Below are positions 31,740-41,298 of a DNA stretch of 48,560 bases, piece by piece (the stretch's first letter is position 1; every line of letters begins with the position of its first letter). Below the pieces are notes generated by a model. That model saw only the letters and a program-made list of their open reading frames with translations. It was not told where the DNA came from and did not search any database. Source of the stretch: Pelobacter sp. UBA6812 (GTDB lineage: Bacteria; Desulfobacterota; Desulfuromonadia; Desulfuromonadales; Syntrophotaleaceae); the NCBI GenBank assembly GCA_002452265.1, contig DKEW01000058.1, forward strand, positions 1-48,560. The letters are read 5' to 3'. The translations under genes and the position numbers were made by a program.

Positions 31740-32654
31740 TCTAGAAAATTTGATTGAGCCCATCAAGTCCTACACGCATTTCACCCTGCAAGAACGCATT
31801 AATATCAGCCAATAGAAAATTTGTTCAGGTCACGGGTGATCGGGGGCCGCATTAGATTCGCCGCGAACTCAGCCGCAATGGCTCCTATTGTTCCTCCCGG
31901 CCCGGGGGATGAGACCTCGGTTGCCAAATAAATCACTACACAGACAGTCGCGGATTCTTCACTTCTGGCGCCAGGATTTTTTCAGTGCTTGAAGCGCTGC
32001 TTGTTCCTTGACTGATCGTTGAAGGCCATCTGTAGCCGACTGAAACGAAAGCCACAAGACGATGCAAAAAGGGGGCGCCTACGAAACCATCAACCGGTGG
32101 GGCGTTTTGGATTGCCAGTAGGACGGACAGTTTTAACGCCATCTACACTGCCGACATAAACACCGATGGAGGCAAAAGCGCTACGGTGTGGACCGTCGTT
32201 ATTTCCAAACCGGGTGGGCATTGAGCAACGGCCGGCCATCGTCAAATCACGCAGTCGCTTCGGCGATTGGGAGGGCGACTTGATGGTAGGTCCGGTAATC
32301 CGGTGTTCCTCGCTTCCCATGGGGAGTGCAAAAAGCCGCTACTGGAAAGTTTTGCTGCTGAAGAATCGCAAGGCTGAAACTTTCAATATCGCAGTTATCC
32401 ATTTCTATCAGCGATTATCGGAGGCAATGCGCCTGACGCTCATGGTGGGCCATAGCCGGGTGCAATTCTATTTCCCAAGGGGGCGGATTTCTGGCAAATC
32501 GATGAGGTCGAAGGGAACCGGGCGGTCAAGCGTCTTAAGTACCTACCACGAAAGGGTTTCAGGGACTGGAACCGCAATATTCATAGGGGATGGCCTGTGT
32601 GGTGCACGTGCAAATCAAATCTGGCGACGGTGCATAGGCCTGTTTTTCCGTTAA
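31740..32654 (+). pseudogene. Decayed IS30-family transposase
   Basis: Pieces of an IS30-type transposase remain in different frames: YTHFTLQERINIS near 31770-31808 (N-terminal HTH) and IEQRPAIVKSRSRFGDWEGD at about 32220-32280 (the block at the start of the DDE domain). Stops and frameshifts separate them, and the C-terminal DDE residues are not readable as a normal protein (QFYFPRGRISGKSMRSKGTG). It lies between the CBASS operon and the Tn7-like module and marks an older insertion. It differs from the intact-looking IS30 start at the window's left edge. Confidence 0.75.
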
Positions 32655-33296
32655 TATAAAAAAAATAATTTTTCTACAACTAGGTGTCGATAGAGCGTAT
32701 ATTCCAGACAGAAGGCGACAATATGCCTACAAAAAGATATTGAAAACTTCGGCACCCAAACACCTTGATAGTTTTTTCCATTATTCTGGTCATAGTTTTC
32801 TTACCTAATTTAATACGCCCACCAATCTTGAATCTTTTCAGTAATTTCCTCGACAATAAACAAAAAATCAATTCTGGTAAAGAAAAATTACATCGTCTGT
32901 GATTGATAATTTTGGCTATTCCTAACAACTTTGTTTGCCATCAATAACTTTAACATGACAAGCTAGTATAGCTAATTTAGTAAGTGTTTATACCGTAACA
33001 ATAAACACGAAAATTACTATACATGATAATGATTTGCCTTTACTGTATTGTAATAAAATATTAAGCAATAAAAAAACAATGGAAGTTGTGCTGTGGAGTA
33101 ACAATTCAATACTTCTTTACCATGGTTTAATTAATGAAAAAACCGAACAATATCCATACTATTGACAAAAGGAAAGTAGTTTTGCGATCATACAATCATA
33201 AAAAGAATTTCTATCTTTTAAATAATATCCATGTAATCACAATACAGGAGGGGCAGGTGAAACTTTTCACCCACTAAACACGTGGGAGCCCCGTCG
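32655..33296. other. AT-rich gene-free stretch before the Tn7-like module
   Basis: About 640 bases with very high AT content and no supported gene. Near its end a hairpin GGTGAAA-CT-TTTCACC (33256-33271) occurs just before the first small gene. A Tn7-like end (TGT followed by repeated 20-bp sites) would be expected somewhere here or up to 34.8 kb, but I could not identify one. Confidence 0.5.
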
Positions 33297-33524
33297 ATGA
33301 ACACCAACAACAACGACCATTCTACCGTGCATGTTCAACTGATTTCCGAACGGAAAGAACATGGTCAGCATCAAAAGACAACTCTCCACCAAGGCCCCAA
33401 CTTTCGCGTATCTGCCTTTTCGCTTTGGCACCTGCTGAAACCCCTCTCTGATTTTGCGACACTGACCACTGATGTTTTTACCGACCCGCTATGCACCCGG
33501 ACAAGAATGAAGGAGGCACGATGA
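33297..33524 (+). CDS. Hypothetical 75-residue protein
   Basis: No family recognised. The ATG at 33297 has GGGAG before it. The stop overlaps the start of the next gene (ATGA), a sign of coupled translation. The product is rich in His, Asn and Thr at the start (MNTNNNDHSTVHVQL) and has a hydrophobic patch (AFSLWHLLKPLSDFATLTTD). It may encode the missing N-terminal part of the DDE-like protein that follows, or be a separate small factor. Confidence 0.4.
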   Translation: MNTNNNDHSTVHVQLISERKEHGQHQKTTLHQGPNFRVSAFSLWHLLKPLSDFATLTTDVFTDPLCTRTRMKEAR

Positions 33525-34015
33525 ACCCTCGTAATTTCAATAACTTTGGGGACGTTTTTCTGGATGTTTACAAACTCAACCATCTGTCCCTGGGCGTAAA
33601 GCCTTTTTCAGTAAAATACCTCTTAGTGGCTCTCAATCATGTCAATCACTGGGCTTATTTGGAGTTGCATCAGAGCATGTCGGTCACTGTAGCTACTGGA
33701 TTTCTGGAAAATCTGGCCCGCAAAGCCTCGTTCAAAATTCATACGCTTACCACGTCCTATGACACACTTTTCTTCGACCATTGTGCCGACCAAGGGGAGA
33801 GAATAAAAGAAGTAAACAAAACATTCAGTCAGTTTTGTACAAGGCTTGGCATTGCGCTGCGAATACCTCCTCTCATGAGGCCATGTGATGTCGGTGGAAT
33901 GGAACGGTTCCTTCATCGCCTGTTAGAAGACTTGAAGAAGGAAGGATGTAGTTCGTCCGAGAATATTAAGCAAGCCTTGCTGGAGTACGTTCGTAGATAC
34001 AACGATTCGAAATGA
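33521..34015 (+). CDS. Integrase-core (DDE) fragment, probably inactive
   Basis: The 164-residue protein resembles the rve core of IS481-type transposases: FLDVYKLNHLSLG in place of the usual HID-KKL strand, WAYLELHQSMSVTVATGFLE as the second helix region, and CDVGGMERFLHRLLEDL as the Glu-bearing helix. The second Asp region, usually TDNG-EF, reads TTSYDTLF, so one catalytic residue appears lost. The N-terminal DNA-binding part is absent. A good AAGGAGG site precedes the ATG. The frame is undamaged, so the product may have been kept for a structural role. It leads the small-gene cluster before tnsA. Confidence 0.6.
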   Translation: MNPRNFNNFGDVFLDVYKLNHLSLGVKPFSVKYLLVALNHVNHWAYLELHQSMSVTVATGFLENLARKASFKIHTLTTSYDTLFFDHCADQGERIKEVNKTFSQFCTRLGIALRIPPLMRPCDVGGMERFLHRLLEDLKKEGCSSSENIKQALLEYVRRYNDSK

Positions 34016-34062
34016 CAAACAGTTTTGAGTCACCTAGCGGCCATTGGGAAAGGAGAGGGCTG

Positions 34063-34152
34063 ATGAGAAATCTTCGCAACCGTTATTGGCATGCAGAGCG
34101 CACGCTTAAGCGCAAAAAGGGCAGCCAGTTAGATACTTCGTTTACAAACTGA
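34063..34152 (+). CDS. Possible 29-residue basic peptide
   Basis: The frame MRNLRNRYWHAERTLKRKKG followed by SQLDTSFTN has AAAGGAGAGGG immediately before its ATG. It is strongly basic. No relative is known to me. The ribosome site is the main support. Confidence 0.35.
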   Translation: MRNLRNRYWHAERTLKRKKGSQLDTSFTN

Positions 34153-34169
34153 CAACCGAGGTGAAGACG

Positions 34170-34472
34170 ATGTATTGGTGGTACTGGTGGATTTTCGAGT
34201 ACAAGCTTCCAATTGCGGAGGCGGCATGGCCCAGGGGGAAGGATCTCTTTGTAAAAGTCAAAAACCGCTCCAAGGTCGGCAGCCGCATGGCGCCGGAAGA
34301 TTGGAACGAGATGTTTCGGAAAGCTTGGTTCGACGCGACGGCGACGGCCGAACGGCAGGAAGGTTGCCGCAGGTTTGATCGGCGAGTTCCCCTCGGAGCG
34401 CCACTCTGCGAAAGGTTATCATGCGGACCCCGCTCAGCTATTTCCGCCAGTCTGGCGAAGGTGGCGATATGA
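34170..34472 (+). CDS. Hypothetical 100-residue protein
   Basis: Starts MYWWYWWIFEYKLP, with an unusual Trp/Tyr-rich head, and continues LPIAEAAWPRGKDLFVKVKN. GAGGTG lies before the ATG. The second half (ERQEGCRRFDRRVPLGAPLC) is Arg-rich and GC-rich, possibly read-through of noncoding DNA. No family recognised. The gene lies in the cluster upstream of tnsA. Confidence 0.35.
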   Translation: MYWWYWWIFEYKLPIAEAAWPRGKDLFVKVKNRSKVGSRMAPEDWNEMFRKAWFDATATAERQEGCRRFDRRVPLGAPLCERLSCGPRSAISASLAKVAI

Positions 34473-34581
34473 ATGGCCGGCCGGTCCCGTTGCTGGCAGG
34501 TCGGTGCGTCAGAATTTTGCAGTATCGTTGATGGGCGCAGGAGCTCGATAAACAAAAGTCCCGAGAAACCGGAGGTAAACG

Positions 34582-34809
34582 ATGAAAAATCGGAGGTGGA
34601 AGATTGATCTGGTGCCAATTGACGTCTTTCTGCTCGACTCCGTGGGGGAGTTGACGGGTCCCTGGCTGGAGTTGCGGATAGATTCCGACGAGCGGATTGA
34701 TTCGTTGCGTCTGTTGACGGGGCTGGACGGTGGAGACGGGCTCTCTGCGCCTGAAGGCGGCGGGGGCATATCCATTAGGGGATCCGGAGGGAGGTCGAAC
34801 AAAGAATAA
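34582..34809 (+). CDS. Hypothetical 75-residue protein
   Basis: An ACCGGAGGTAAACG site precedes the ATG. The product starts MKNRRWKIDLVPIDVFLLDS and ends in a glycine-rich tail (EGGGGISIRGSGGRSNKE). It ends 30 bases before tnsA on the same strand, so it is probably the first or second gene of the transposon operon. Function unknown. Confidence 0.45.
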   Translation: MKNRRWKIDLVPIDVFLLDSVGELTGPWLELRIDSDERIDSLRLLTGLDGGDGLSAPEGGGGISIRGSGGRSNKE

Positions 34810-34839
34810 GCGGATGTTCGCTTAGAGAGGAAGGGCGAT

Positions 34840-35646
34840 ATGTCAAGGTCGCGAATAACCGAGAAGGGCAGAAGAAAGCAAGGGCGGGGTGAGGGTCATG
34901 GCCCCGATTACTCCCCCTGGATCAAGGTCGGCGATTACCCGTCAAATGTGAGCTTTGGCTCCCGCTTTAACGGGTTGGTAAACGGCCGGCCTACCAATGC
35001 CATGTCGCTTTGGGAGTCTAATCTTTATCTGGCCTTGGAACGAGGCGAGTTAACTGATATTCGAGAAAATTATCCCCTGTCCCTTGAAGAAACCCTGGTT
35101 TTGGCATCCAGATTAGGTTTTCGACATCCAGTCGAAAGGAAAACGGGGTTCCCCAAGGCATTAACTGTTGACTATTACACTGACGCAAGGGACGAAGATG
35201 GTCGTTTGATAAACAAAGCGTACGACGTGAAACAAAAAAGCCATTTGGCTTTTGATTCAGTGATGCGAGAAATCACGATTAAGGAAATATACTTTCAAGA
35301 TCATGACACTCTTTACAAGGTGATAACACAAAGGCCGTGCGACTCGGTGCTTGGAAAAAATCTTTTTTTGCTCAGAAGGCATAGTCGTCAATATTTGTCG
35401 GTTGAACATCAAAGGGAAATCAGGCGCATGGAAAAAGTTCTTTTCAAGGAATTGGCAAACTCCAGAGAACCTTATGCGCATGTCTGTTTGCGTCTTGATC
35501 ATAAATATGGTTATTGCTTAGGAACCTGTCTAAGTACTGTGTACTACTTGGTCTATCATCGTTACTGGATGGTTGATCTCACTGAGGAGGTTCGCCCTGA
35601 CGAAGGGCCTTTGAAAATAAAGTCCCGCCGAGCTGTGGAGGGCTAG
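34840..35646 (+). CDS. tnsA: TnsA-like endonuclease of a Tn7-like transposon
   Basis: The 268-residue protein starts with the basic GRGEGHGPDYSPWIKVGDYP segment common to TnsA proteins. It shows the restriction-enzyme-like active site: Glu59 (MSLWESNLYLALERGE), Asp111 (ALTVDYYTD) and Lys131 in AYDVKQKSHL. TnsA cuts the 5' ends of the transposon while TnsB cuts the 3' ends, giving cut-and-paste transposition. A DNA-binding tail region follows from about 170. RDENYPL-type text (DIRENYPLSLEETL) is also characteristic. GGAAGGGCGAT precedes the ATG. The operon continues with tnsB after 23 bases. Confidence 0.9.
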   Translation: MSRSRITEKGRRKQGRGEGHGPDYSPWIKVGDYPSNVSFGSRFNGLVNGRPTNAMSLWESNLYLALERGELTDIRENYPLSLEETLVLASRLGFRHPVERKTGFPKALTVDYYTDARDEDGRLINKAYDVKQKSHLAFDSVMREITIKEIYFQDHDTLYKVITQRPCDSVLGKNLFLLRRHSRQYLSVEHQREIRRMEKVLFKELANSREPYAHVCLRLDHKYGYCLGTCLSTVYYLVYHRYWMVDLTEEVRPDEGPLKIKSRRAVEG

Positions 35647-35669
35647 TCGGACTTTTAGAGAATAACGAC

Positions 35670-37850
35670 ATGAATATCGCGGTCGGAAACATACTTGAGT
35701 GGTTACCTCCTGATTCTTCAGATGAGGACCAAAACCCTGCTTCTGGATTCAACCTCCTTCTTGAGCGGGTCCTGTGGAAGGAATCGTCTATTGTCGTTTC
35801 CATTTACATGCAGGGACCACAAAAGTGCTCCCAAGCGAATGGCATGCCGGTTATACGATTGGTGGCAGAAATCGAGCGTGCATTAGAAGAGCAGCGTCTG
35901 TGTATTAACCGCGTAGACGATCCTTATGCTTGGGTTTTAACTTTGCCAGTCGAATATACCGAAAAACACGGTAAGCACCAGGAAAGGGCTTGGAATGCAA
36001 TCAAGGATATAGTCAAGCAAGAGCCTGGGATTTACGACCCCAAGACGCGCGGCTGTTTGGTGCGTCGGGCAGCGCGGCAACACAAAGTGTCACGGCCCTT
36101 TATTTTCAAACAGATGTGCCGGTATTGGAAAGCGGGAAAAATTGCCGAAGCCCTTTACCCAGATTTCTTCCGTTGTGGTCACATTCCTCAGGGACAGGAA
36201 TTTAAACATTCCAAAACTCCTATCGATACTAAAATAAAGATTATCGATGGAATTAAAAAATTTAAAACAGGATCTAAAAAGTTCAAAGAATTACAGGTAG
36301 ATATAGTTGAGAAGTATTTTTCTTATGATGACCCTTATACAGGAAGAAGGATAGCGTATGAGAAGGTTCCATCAGTTGAGGATATTAAATATTACAATGA
36401 TCGTTTGAAAAGAGAGGATCTCAAGAGCTGCATAATAAGAGAGCTTGGTATAGGTAAGTATAGTAAAGATTTTAGACCATTATTGAATACATCACAATCT
36501 TATGTTTTATCTCCGGCAGATACTTATCAAATAGATCATACGGTTGCTGATATATATTTAGTTAGTAAATATGATAGGGCTTTAATTATCGGTCGACCTA
36601 TGGTTTATTTGGTGAAGGACGTTTTTTCTCGAATGGTCGTAGGGATTTATGTCGGCCTTGAAGGTCCGAGTTGGGAAGGAGGCGCCAGTCAAGCCCTTCT
36701 AAATGCGTTTTCTCCAAAATTACCATTCTTGCAAGAACTTGGTATGGATTCGCTATTTTGGGACGTGTTGAAGGTGAAAGTAGATGAGATGACTTGGCCG
36801 GCCGATTGTATACCGGGCCGTGTTTTGGGTGATTGGGAAGTCGTTAAGGAAAAGGCTGATGCCCCCATTATGCCTCTAGGGCTGACAATTTCCAATACAC
36901 CTTCGCGGCGGCCTTGGGCAAAGGGGATTATTGAATCCCAATTTCGTGTATCCACTGACTATTACCTGAATTGGGCGCCAGGAGCAGTCAGTGAGTACGT
37001 AAAAGAGGTTAAGAGAAGGGATTACAAATATGATGCGAGATTCACAGTAGAGGACTTTACCAAGATCCTTCTGTTGCACATATTTTTGTGGAATAGCCAT
37101 TTCATGCCCAATTACAAGCGGGACAAGGGAATGATTCGCGATCATGTGAATCCTGTGCCACGAGAGCTTTGGGAGTGGGGGTGGCTGAATCGCGGTGGCT
37201 TGCCGCACCAACGTTCCCGAGAAGTTATTGAGCTTGCTCTCCTACCTCGGAAAAAAGGGCGCATGACCCAATCTGGTCTTGAGTTTAAGAAGCGTACCTA
37301 CATACCGCAAGTACCAGAGGCTCGGGAATTGTTTGAGAAGGCAGCGTACTTTGGAACATACGAGGTGGTTGTTTCCTATGATTCACGTTCCTCCGAGCAG
37401 ATCTTGTGGCACGACGTCGAAAATCAACGCGTGGTGCCATGTTTGTTAAATGTGCCCAAAGAAGCACGGTACCTTGGTTTTAGTGATGAAGACATTGATG
37501 TGCTGCATGATGCAGATAAAAAAGCATTGAAAGAGGATGATCGGAGAGAGTTGCAGATGCAACTGGATTGTAGACAATGTGCCAAACGTATAACCGAAGA
37601 GGCTGAAACAGCGCAAAAAAATGCTCTGGAGGGAAGGAAGCTAACGAAAAAGACACGAGGGGATGTAGCAAAAAACCGAGCTTCAGTGATTCGTGCAAGG
37701 GCGGACGAAAAACAAGGGGAGATTTTTGGTCAAAAGGTTGAACCTCCTGCGCCTGAATTTGAAGAAGATGAAGTGGAATCAGTCGACGACGTAATTTTTG
37801 ACCTTCTTCACAGAAAGGAGAAGGACCATGAAAAGGACCGAAGAGTTTGA
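35670..37850 (+). CDS. tnsB: TnsB-like DDE transposase of a Tn7-like transposon
   Basis: The 726-residue protein has N-terminal DNA-binding domains, then an integrase-type catalytic core with Asp289 (YQIDHTVADIYL), Asp388 (VLGDWEVV) and Glu422 (WAKGIIESQF), the DD(34)E layout of Tn7 TnsB. It binds the repeated sites at both transposon ends and joins them to the target. The C-terminal 70 residues are charged and probably contact TnsC. The middle of the gene (36220-36600) is more AT-rich than its ends. The stop lies 23 bases inside tnsC, so translation is coupled. Confidence 0.93.
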   Translation: MNIAVGNILEWLPPDSSDEDQNPASGFNLLLERVLWKESSIVVSIYMQGPQKCSQANGMPVIRLVAEIERALEEQRLCINRVDDPYAWVLTLPVEYTEKHGKHQERAWNAIKDIVKQEPGIYDPKTRGCLVRRAARQHKVSRPFIFKQMCRYWKAGKIAEALYPDFFRCGHIPQGQEFKHSKTPIDTKIKIIDGIKKFKTGSKKFKELQVDIVEKYFSYDDPYTGRRIAYEKVPSVEDIKYYNDRLKREDLKSCIIRELGIGKYSKDFRPLLNTSQSYVLSPADTYQIDHTVADIYLVSKYDRALIIGRPMVYLVKDVFSRMVVGIYVGLEGPSWEGGASQALLNAFSPKLPFLQELGMDSLFWDVLKVKVDEMTWPADCIPGRVLGDWEVVKEKADAPIMPLGLTISNTPSRRPWAKGIIESQFRVSTDYYLNWAPGAVSEYVKEVKRRDYKYDARFTVEDFTKILLLHIFLWNSHFMPNYKRDKGMIRDHVNPVPRELWEWGWLNRGGLPHQRSREVIELALLPRKKGRMTQSGLEFKKRTYIPQVPEARELFEKAAYFGTYEVVVSYDSRSSEQILWHDVENQRVVPCLLNVPKEARYLGFSDEDIDVLHDADKKALKEDDRRELQMQLDCRQCAKRITEEAETAQKNALEGRKLTKKTRGDVAKNRASVIRARADEKQGEIFGQKVEPPAPEFEEDEVESVDDVIFDLLHRKEKDHEKDRRV

Positions 37851-39324
37851 CAAAAGAGAGATGTTCGCTTGTGGAGGTCCTGTCAGAGGAAATATTGTCG
37901 AAGCAGACTATAAGCATTCTGAAGACCCAATGTTTAGGGACAATCCATTTATTGAAGCTCTGCCGCCGATAATGTCTCCTGAAGAATTTGCTGAAGTTGC
38001 CCGCTGGCATCCGACCTATGAAGAGGGGGAGAATAAAAAGGACATGCATTACCGCATTATGGCCAGTAAGAGGATCTTGACTCTTGTGGAACCCCTGCCA
38101 CCTTTTTTGAGGTTTTATTACTGCCTTATGGGGCAACTATGTTTTGGCTACCATGCCCGCAATCTCAAATGGTCTGGTTATTTAAGGCAGTTGCAGGGAA
38201 GCTTTCAGGGAAAGCAATTTTCTAATGATCCATATCGGCGACCCGTATTGCAAAATGCTGAATCTGGGTCATGCGTACTTGGAATAAGCGGGACAGGGAA
38301 GAGCACTTTGGTGAAAACTGTGCTGGGCCTGATTCCGCAAGTTATTCGGCATGGAGAATACAAGGGGGAACAGTTTATTCAGCAGCAACTGGTCTATGTA
38401 TTTGTGTCCTGCTTTGCTGGGCGAACTCTAAAAGAACTTGTCTATCAGTTTTTATTTCAAGTTGAGCAATTGCTGGATTATCCGTGTTACTCAAGGTGCA
38501 TAAATAAAAATAAGAGTGAAGCAAGTTTGCTGTTTGAGATGGCAAAGATTGCGTGGACTTCACGTTTAGGGGCTCTCGTTATAGATGAGGTTCAAAATCT
38601 GCAATTTAGAGAAACAAGAACTGGTGAAAAGCAAAAAAGGGTAACTGATTCTCCTAAGCTATTAAAAACCTTAGTGACTTTTTCCAACATTTTTGAAATC
38701 CCAATTGTTTTTATAGGAACACCGGATGCTGAGCCACTGATTGGAAAGAGTATGCCATTAAGTCGCCGTGCGACCCAAAGTAGCAGGATTGATGTAAAAC
38801 GCCTGGAAAAAGGAAAGCAATTTAAGGCGTTTTTAGAGATTTTGTGGAAATACAATTTTTTAAAGAAAGTAGAGAAGTTAACTCCAGAGATCATTACGGC
38901 GTTTTATAAAGAATCTCAAGGAATAGTTGGTGTCTTAGTAAGTTTGTATATGTTCGTCCAGTGGGAAGCTATTTATTCGGGAGCTGAGAAAATATCAGTA
39001 GATTTGATTCAAAACGTCGCTAAATCACATTTTGGTCCTTTAAACCCTTGGTTGGGACTAATAAAAAAGGGGCGTGAAAAGTGTTTTTCAACTCCTGAGC
39101 TTTTGTTTCCTGAGCTTTCCTACGAATCATTCTTGGCGAATAAAGAATCTTCAAAGGAGGAGGATGCTGATGAAAATGGACAGGATCCCGATGAGGGTAG
39201 CAAGGCATCTAGCCAACCTAAGACCCTTACCGCAGGTAAAGATGCTCGTAGGAAGAAAAAAACAAAGTCAGAAAAAAACTACCAAAGTTTAATTGATAGA
39301 GGGCTTATTGAGGAAAAAGAATAG
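37828..39324 (+). CDS. tnsC: TnsC-like AAA+ regulator of a Tn7-like transposon
   Basis: The 498-residue protein has a Walker A motif GISGTGKST (152-160) and a Walker B motif LVIDEVQNL (250-258), followed by sensor segments (IVFIGTPDAEPLIGK). TnsC assembles on DNA with ATP, connects the target selector to TnsAB and gives target immunity. The start at 37828 is preferred because AAAGGAG precedes it, while the frame itself opens at 37798. The C-terminal 90 residues (ESSKEEDADENGQDPDEGSK, then ARRKKKTKSEK) are disordered and charged. tniQ follows 33 bases later. Confidence 0.92.
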   Translation: MKRTEEFDKREMFACGGPVRGNIVEADYKHSEDPMFRDNPFIEALPPIMSPEEFAEVARWHPTYEEGENKKDMHYRIMASKRILTLVEPLPPFLRFYYCLMGQLCFGYHARNLKWSGYLRQLQGSFQGKQFSNDPYRRPVLQNAESGSCVLGISGTGKSTLVKTVLGLIPQVIRHGEYKGEQFIQQQLVYVFVSCFAGRTLKELVYQFLFQVEQLLDYPCYSRCINKNKSEASLLFEMAKIAWTSRLGALVIDEVQNLQFRETRTGEKQKRVTDSPKLLKTLVTFSNIFEIPIVFIGTPDAEPLIGKSMPLSRRATQSSRIDVKRLEKGKQFKAFLEILWKYNFLKKVEKLTPEIITAFYKESQGIVGVLVSLYMFVQWEAIYSGAEKISVDLIQNVAKSHFGPLNPWLGLIKKGREKCFSTPELLFPELSYESFLANKESSKEEDADENGQDPDEGSKASSQPKTLTAGKDARRKKKTKSEKNYQSLIDRGLIEEKE

Positions 39325-39357
39325 AAAAAGATTACAAAAGTGGAAAATGGTTGAGAA

Positions 39358-41121
39358 ATGGTGATTTATTTCCCCGGGTTGTTTCCAGACGAACTGTTTT
39401 ACAGTGCGTGCAGTCGATATCATAAGATTGCAGGTGAAGGGACAGACCTGTCCACTTTGAGAGATATTTTCGGTGAAGAGATAAATGTCATCACTTGGGA
39501 TTTGCCCGACCGATTTAATTTGTTCCTTGGAAATTTGCCTATCCAAGGATCAATAAAATTCGAACATATCGTTGAAAAACATACAATGTTCCCTTTTTAT
39601 AGGCCGTTTTTGAGTAAACAGCAGGCCAGACAAGTTTTGGCGGTAATGTATGGTAAACAAACAAAAAATAAGAGAAATCGGATCATGGTTGGGGCTTGCG
39701 GATCAAATCTTCCCCTTGTGACATTTCTGCGTTGCTGTCCGAGATGTATAAAGGAGGACGAAGAAATGTATGAGGTCAGTTATTGGCATAGGAGTCACCA
39801 GGTTCATGGGGTGTTTGTTTGTCATCGACATAAAATTCCATTGTGGACAACAAGGGCACCGACATGTCATCTGTCAGGAGTCAGTATGTTTTTGACATTG
39901 GAAAAGGATTTAATAGATAAGCCATTGTTTAAGCAACGCTTAACGTCATCAGAATTTGACCATTTGGTTTGGTTTGCCGATTCTGTCGCTTGGCTTCTTG
40001 ATAGTAATTTAGGCCCTATGGGAAGAGATGAATTGCGTAAAAGGTATGGGACTTTTTTGTTGAATAACGATGCCTTGATAAAAAATGGAAAAATCTGGAT
40101 TAGAAAAATTCAGGAGAAAATACAGTCAGTTTTAGGGGACAAGATTTTGGCCCTAATGCGGTGTTCCCTCGAGGAAAAACGCATAAAAACATGGATTTAT
40201 CGACTCTTCCACTGCCAGAGTTTTGGACCCAACCCCTTGTATCACCTCGTGTTGATGCATTCTCTGGGTCTTGAGGTGAGGGAAATTCAAAATGGTTGGG
40301 CGGATGATGGGGATATTGGGTTGTTTCAATGCGGGCCTTTTGGGGATGGGCCTTGGCCATGCTTAAATACAGCATCAGATCATTACCGAGAGAGTGTGGT
40401 GACGGAATGTCAAGTTGTTAAACGGATTAACGATGGCACACCAGTAGGAACCTTTTTCTGCGATAAATGTGGCTTTATTTATCGGAGGAGTGGGCCAGAC
40501 AAATCGAATGAAGATAGGTTTAGGAAAAATCGTGTTATTTCTTATGGTGAGGTCTTCGGGAAAAGGCTTTTGGAACTATATGAATTACAAAAATTAAGTT
40601 TTCGAGAGATTGGGAGACTTTTAAAGGTTGATAAGTCCGTTGTAAGTAGGAAAATAAGGCAGGCAAAAAACCCTCAACCTATGAAGTTTGAGGATGACGG
40701 GTTCGTTGTTGAAAGGCAAAGTAGGCGTAAAGGATGGATAGAGTTTTTAAATGAAAATCCAAGTCTAAGCCGAAATGACATTTATAAGAAACATATGGGA
40801 AAAGTTTCTTGGTTTTACCGTAATGACCGAACTTGGTTTCAGCATCATTTGCCTCCTACGAAAATTACGCCTTCTTCTCATGTGGACTGGAATTCAAGAG
40901 ATACAGAGTTTGAACAAAAGATCGAAGAGGCGGTAGTTCAAATTCAGGCGATGAGAAACCCTTTGGTCCGTGTTTCAGTGGGGAGAATTAGTCAAGCGCT
41001 GCATATCGGAGATATTTTATATAAGGCAGAAAACTTAGAAAAAATGCCAAAAACCAAGGAGATGTTAAGTGGTGTTGTCGAAAGTGTAGAAGAATTTCAG
41101 ATGAGAAAATTACAGCTTTGA
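39358..41121 (+). CDS. tniQ: TniQ/TnsD-type target selector, copy 1
   Basis: The 587-residue protein begins with the TniQ signature LFPDELFYSACSRYHKIAG. It contains the zinc-finger block LRCCPRCIKEDE...YWHRSHQVHGVFVCHRH (about residues 121-160) and several later HTH-like segments (LQKLSFREIGRLLKVDKSVV). In Tn7-like elements TnsD proteins of this length recognise a chromosomal attachment site. Compared with copy 2 it is clearly related along the whole length but far from identical. It is larger than the short TniQ of CRISPR-guided elements, in keeping with direct DNA recognition. A ribosome site is weak (GGTTGAGAA). Confidence 0.9.
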   Translation: MVIYFPGLFPDELFYSACSRYHKIAGEGTDLSTLRDIFGEEINVITWDLPDRFNLFLGNLPIQGSIKFEHIVEKHTMFPFYRPFLSKQQARQVLAVMYGKQTKNKRNRIMVGACGSNLPLVTFLRCCPRCIKEDEEMYEVSYWHRSHQVHGVFVCHRHKIPLWTTRAPTCHLSGVSMFLTLEKDLIDKPLFKQRLTSSEFDHLVWFADSVAWLLDSNLGPMGRDELRKRYGTFLLNNDALIKNGKIWIRKIQEKIQSVLGDKILALMRCSLEEKRIKTWIYRLFHCQSFGPNPLYHLVLMHSLGLEVREIQNGWADDGDIGLFQCGPFGDGPWPCLNTASDHYRESVVTECQVVKRINDGTPVGTFFCDKCGFIYRRSGPDKSNEDRFRKNRVISYGEVFGKRLLELYELQKLSFREIGRLLKVDKSVVSRKIRQAKNPQPMKFEDDGFVVERQSRRKGWIEFLNENPSLSRNDIYKKHMGKVSWFYRNDRTWFQHHLPPTKITPSSHVDWNSRDTEFEQKIEEAVVQIQAMRNPLVRVSVGRISQALHIGDILYKAENLEKMPKTKEMLSGVVESVEEFQMRKLQL

Positions 41122-41298
41122 GTAAATATTTGAGAAGAAATGGAATGCTGAGTCGCACAAATTTGTTTAGCAAATCCATTATAGAGCCGAGCAGATGTAA
41201 TTTGCGATGGTACAAAGATTTGATTAGAAAAAGTTGTGAACTGTATAAGTAGTTTTGCTTTTGGCTATTTTAATTGTGGACCGAAATGAGGTGGTTTT
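41122..41298. other. Spacer between the two tniQ genes
   Basis: A 177-base AT-rich gap with an AAAATAGCCAAA look-alike on the minus strand near 41264, probably chance. No terminator is obvious, so both tniQ genes may be in one operon, or copy 2 may have its own promoter. Confidence 0.4.

Noticed and set aside
32900..41275. Extra AGCCAAA boxes near 32917 and 41264
   Set aside because: They lie in very AT-rich DNA without a promoter at the usual distance and not before alcohol genes, so chance matches are likely.
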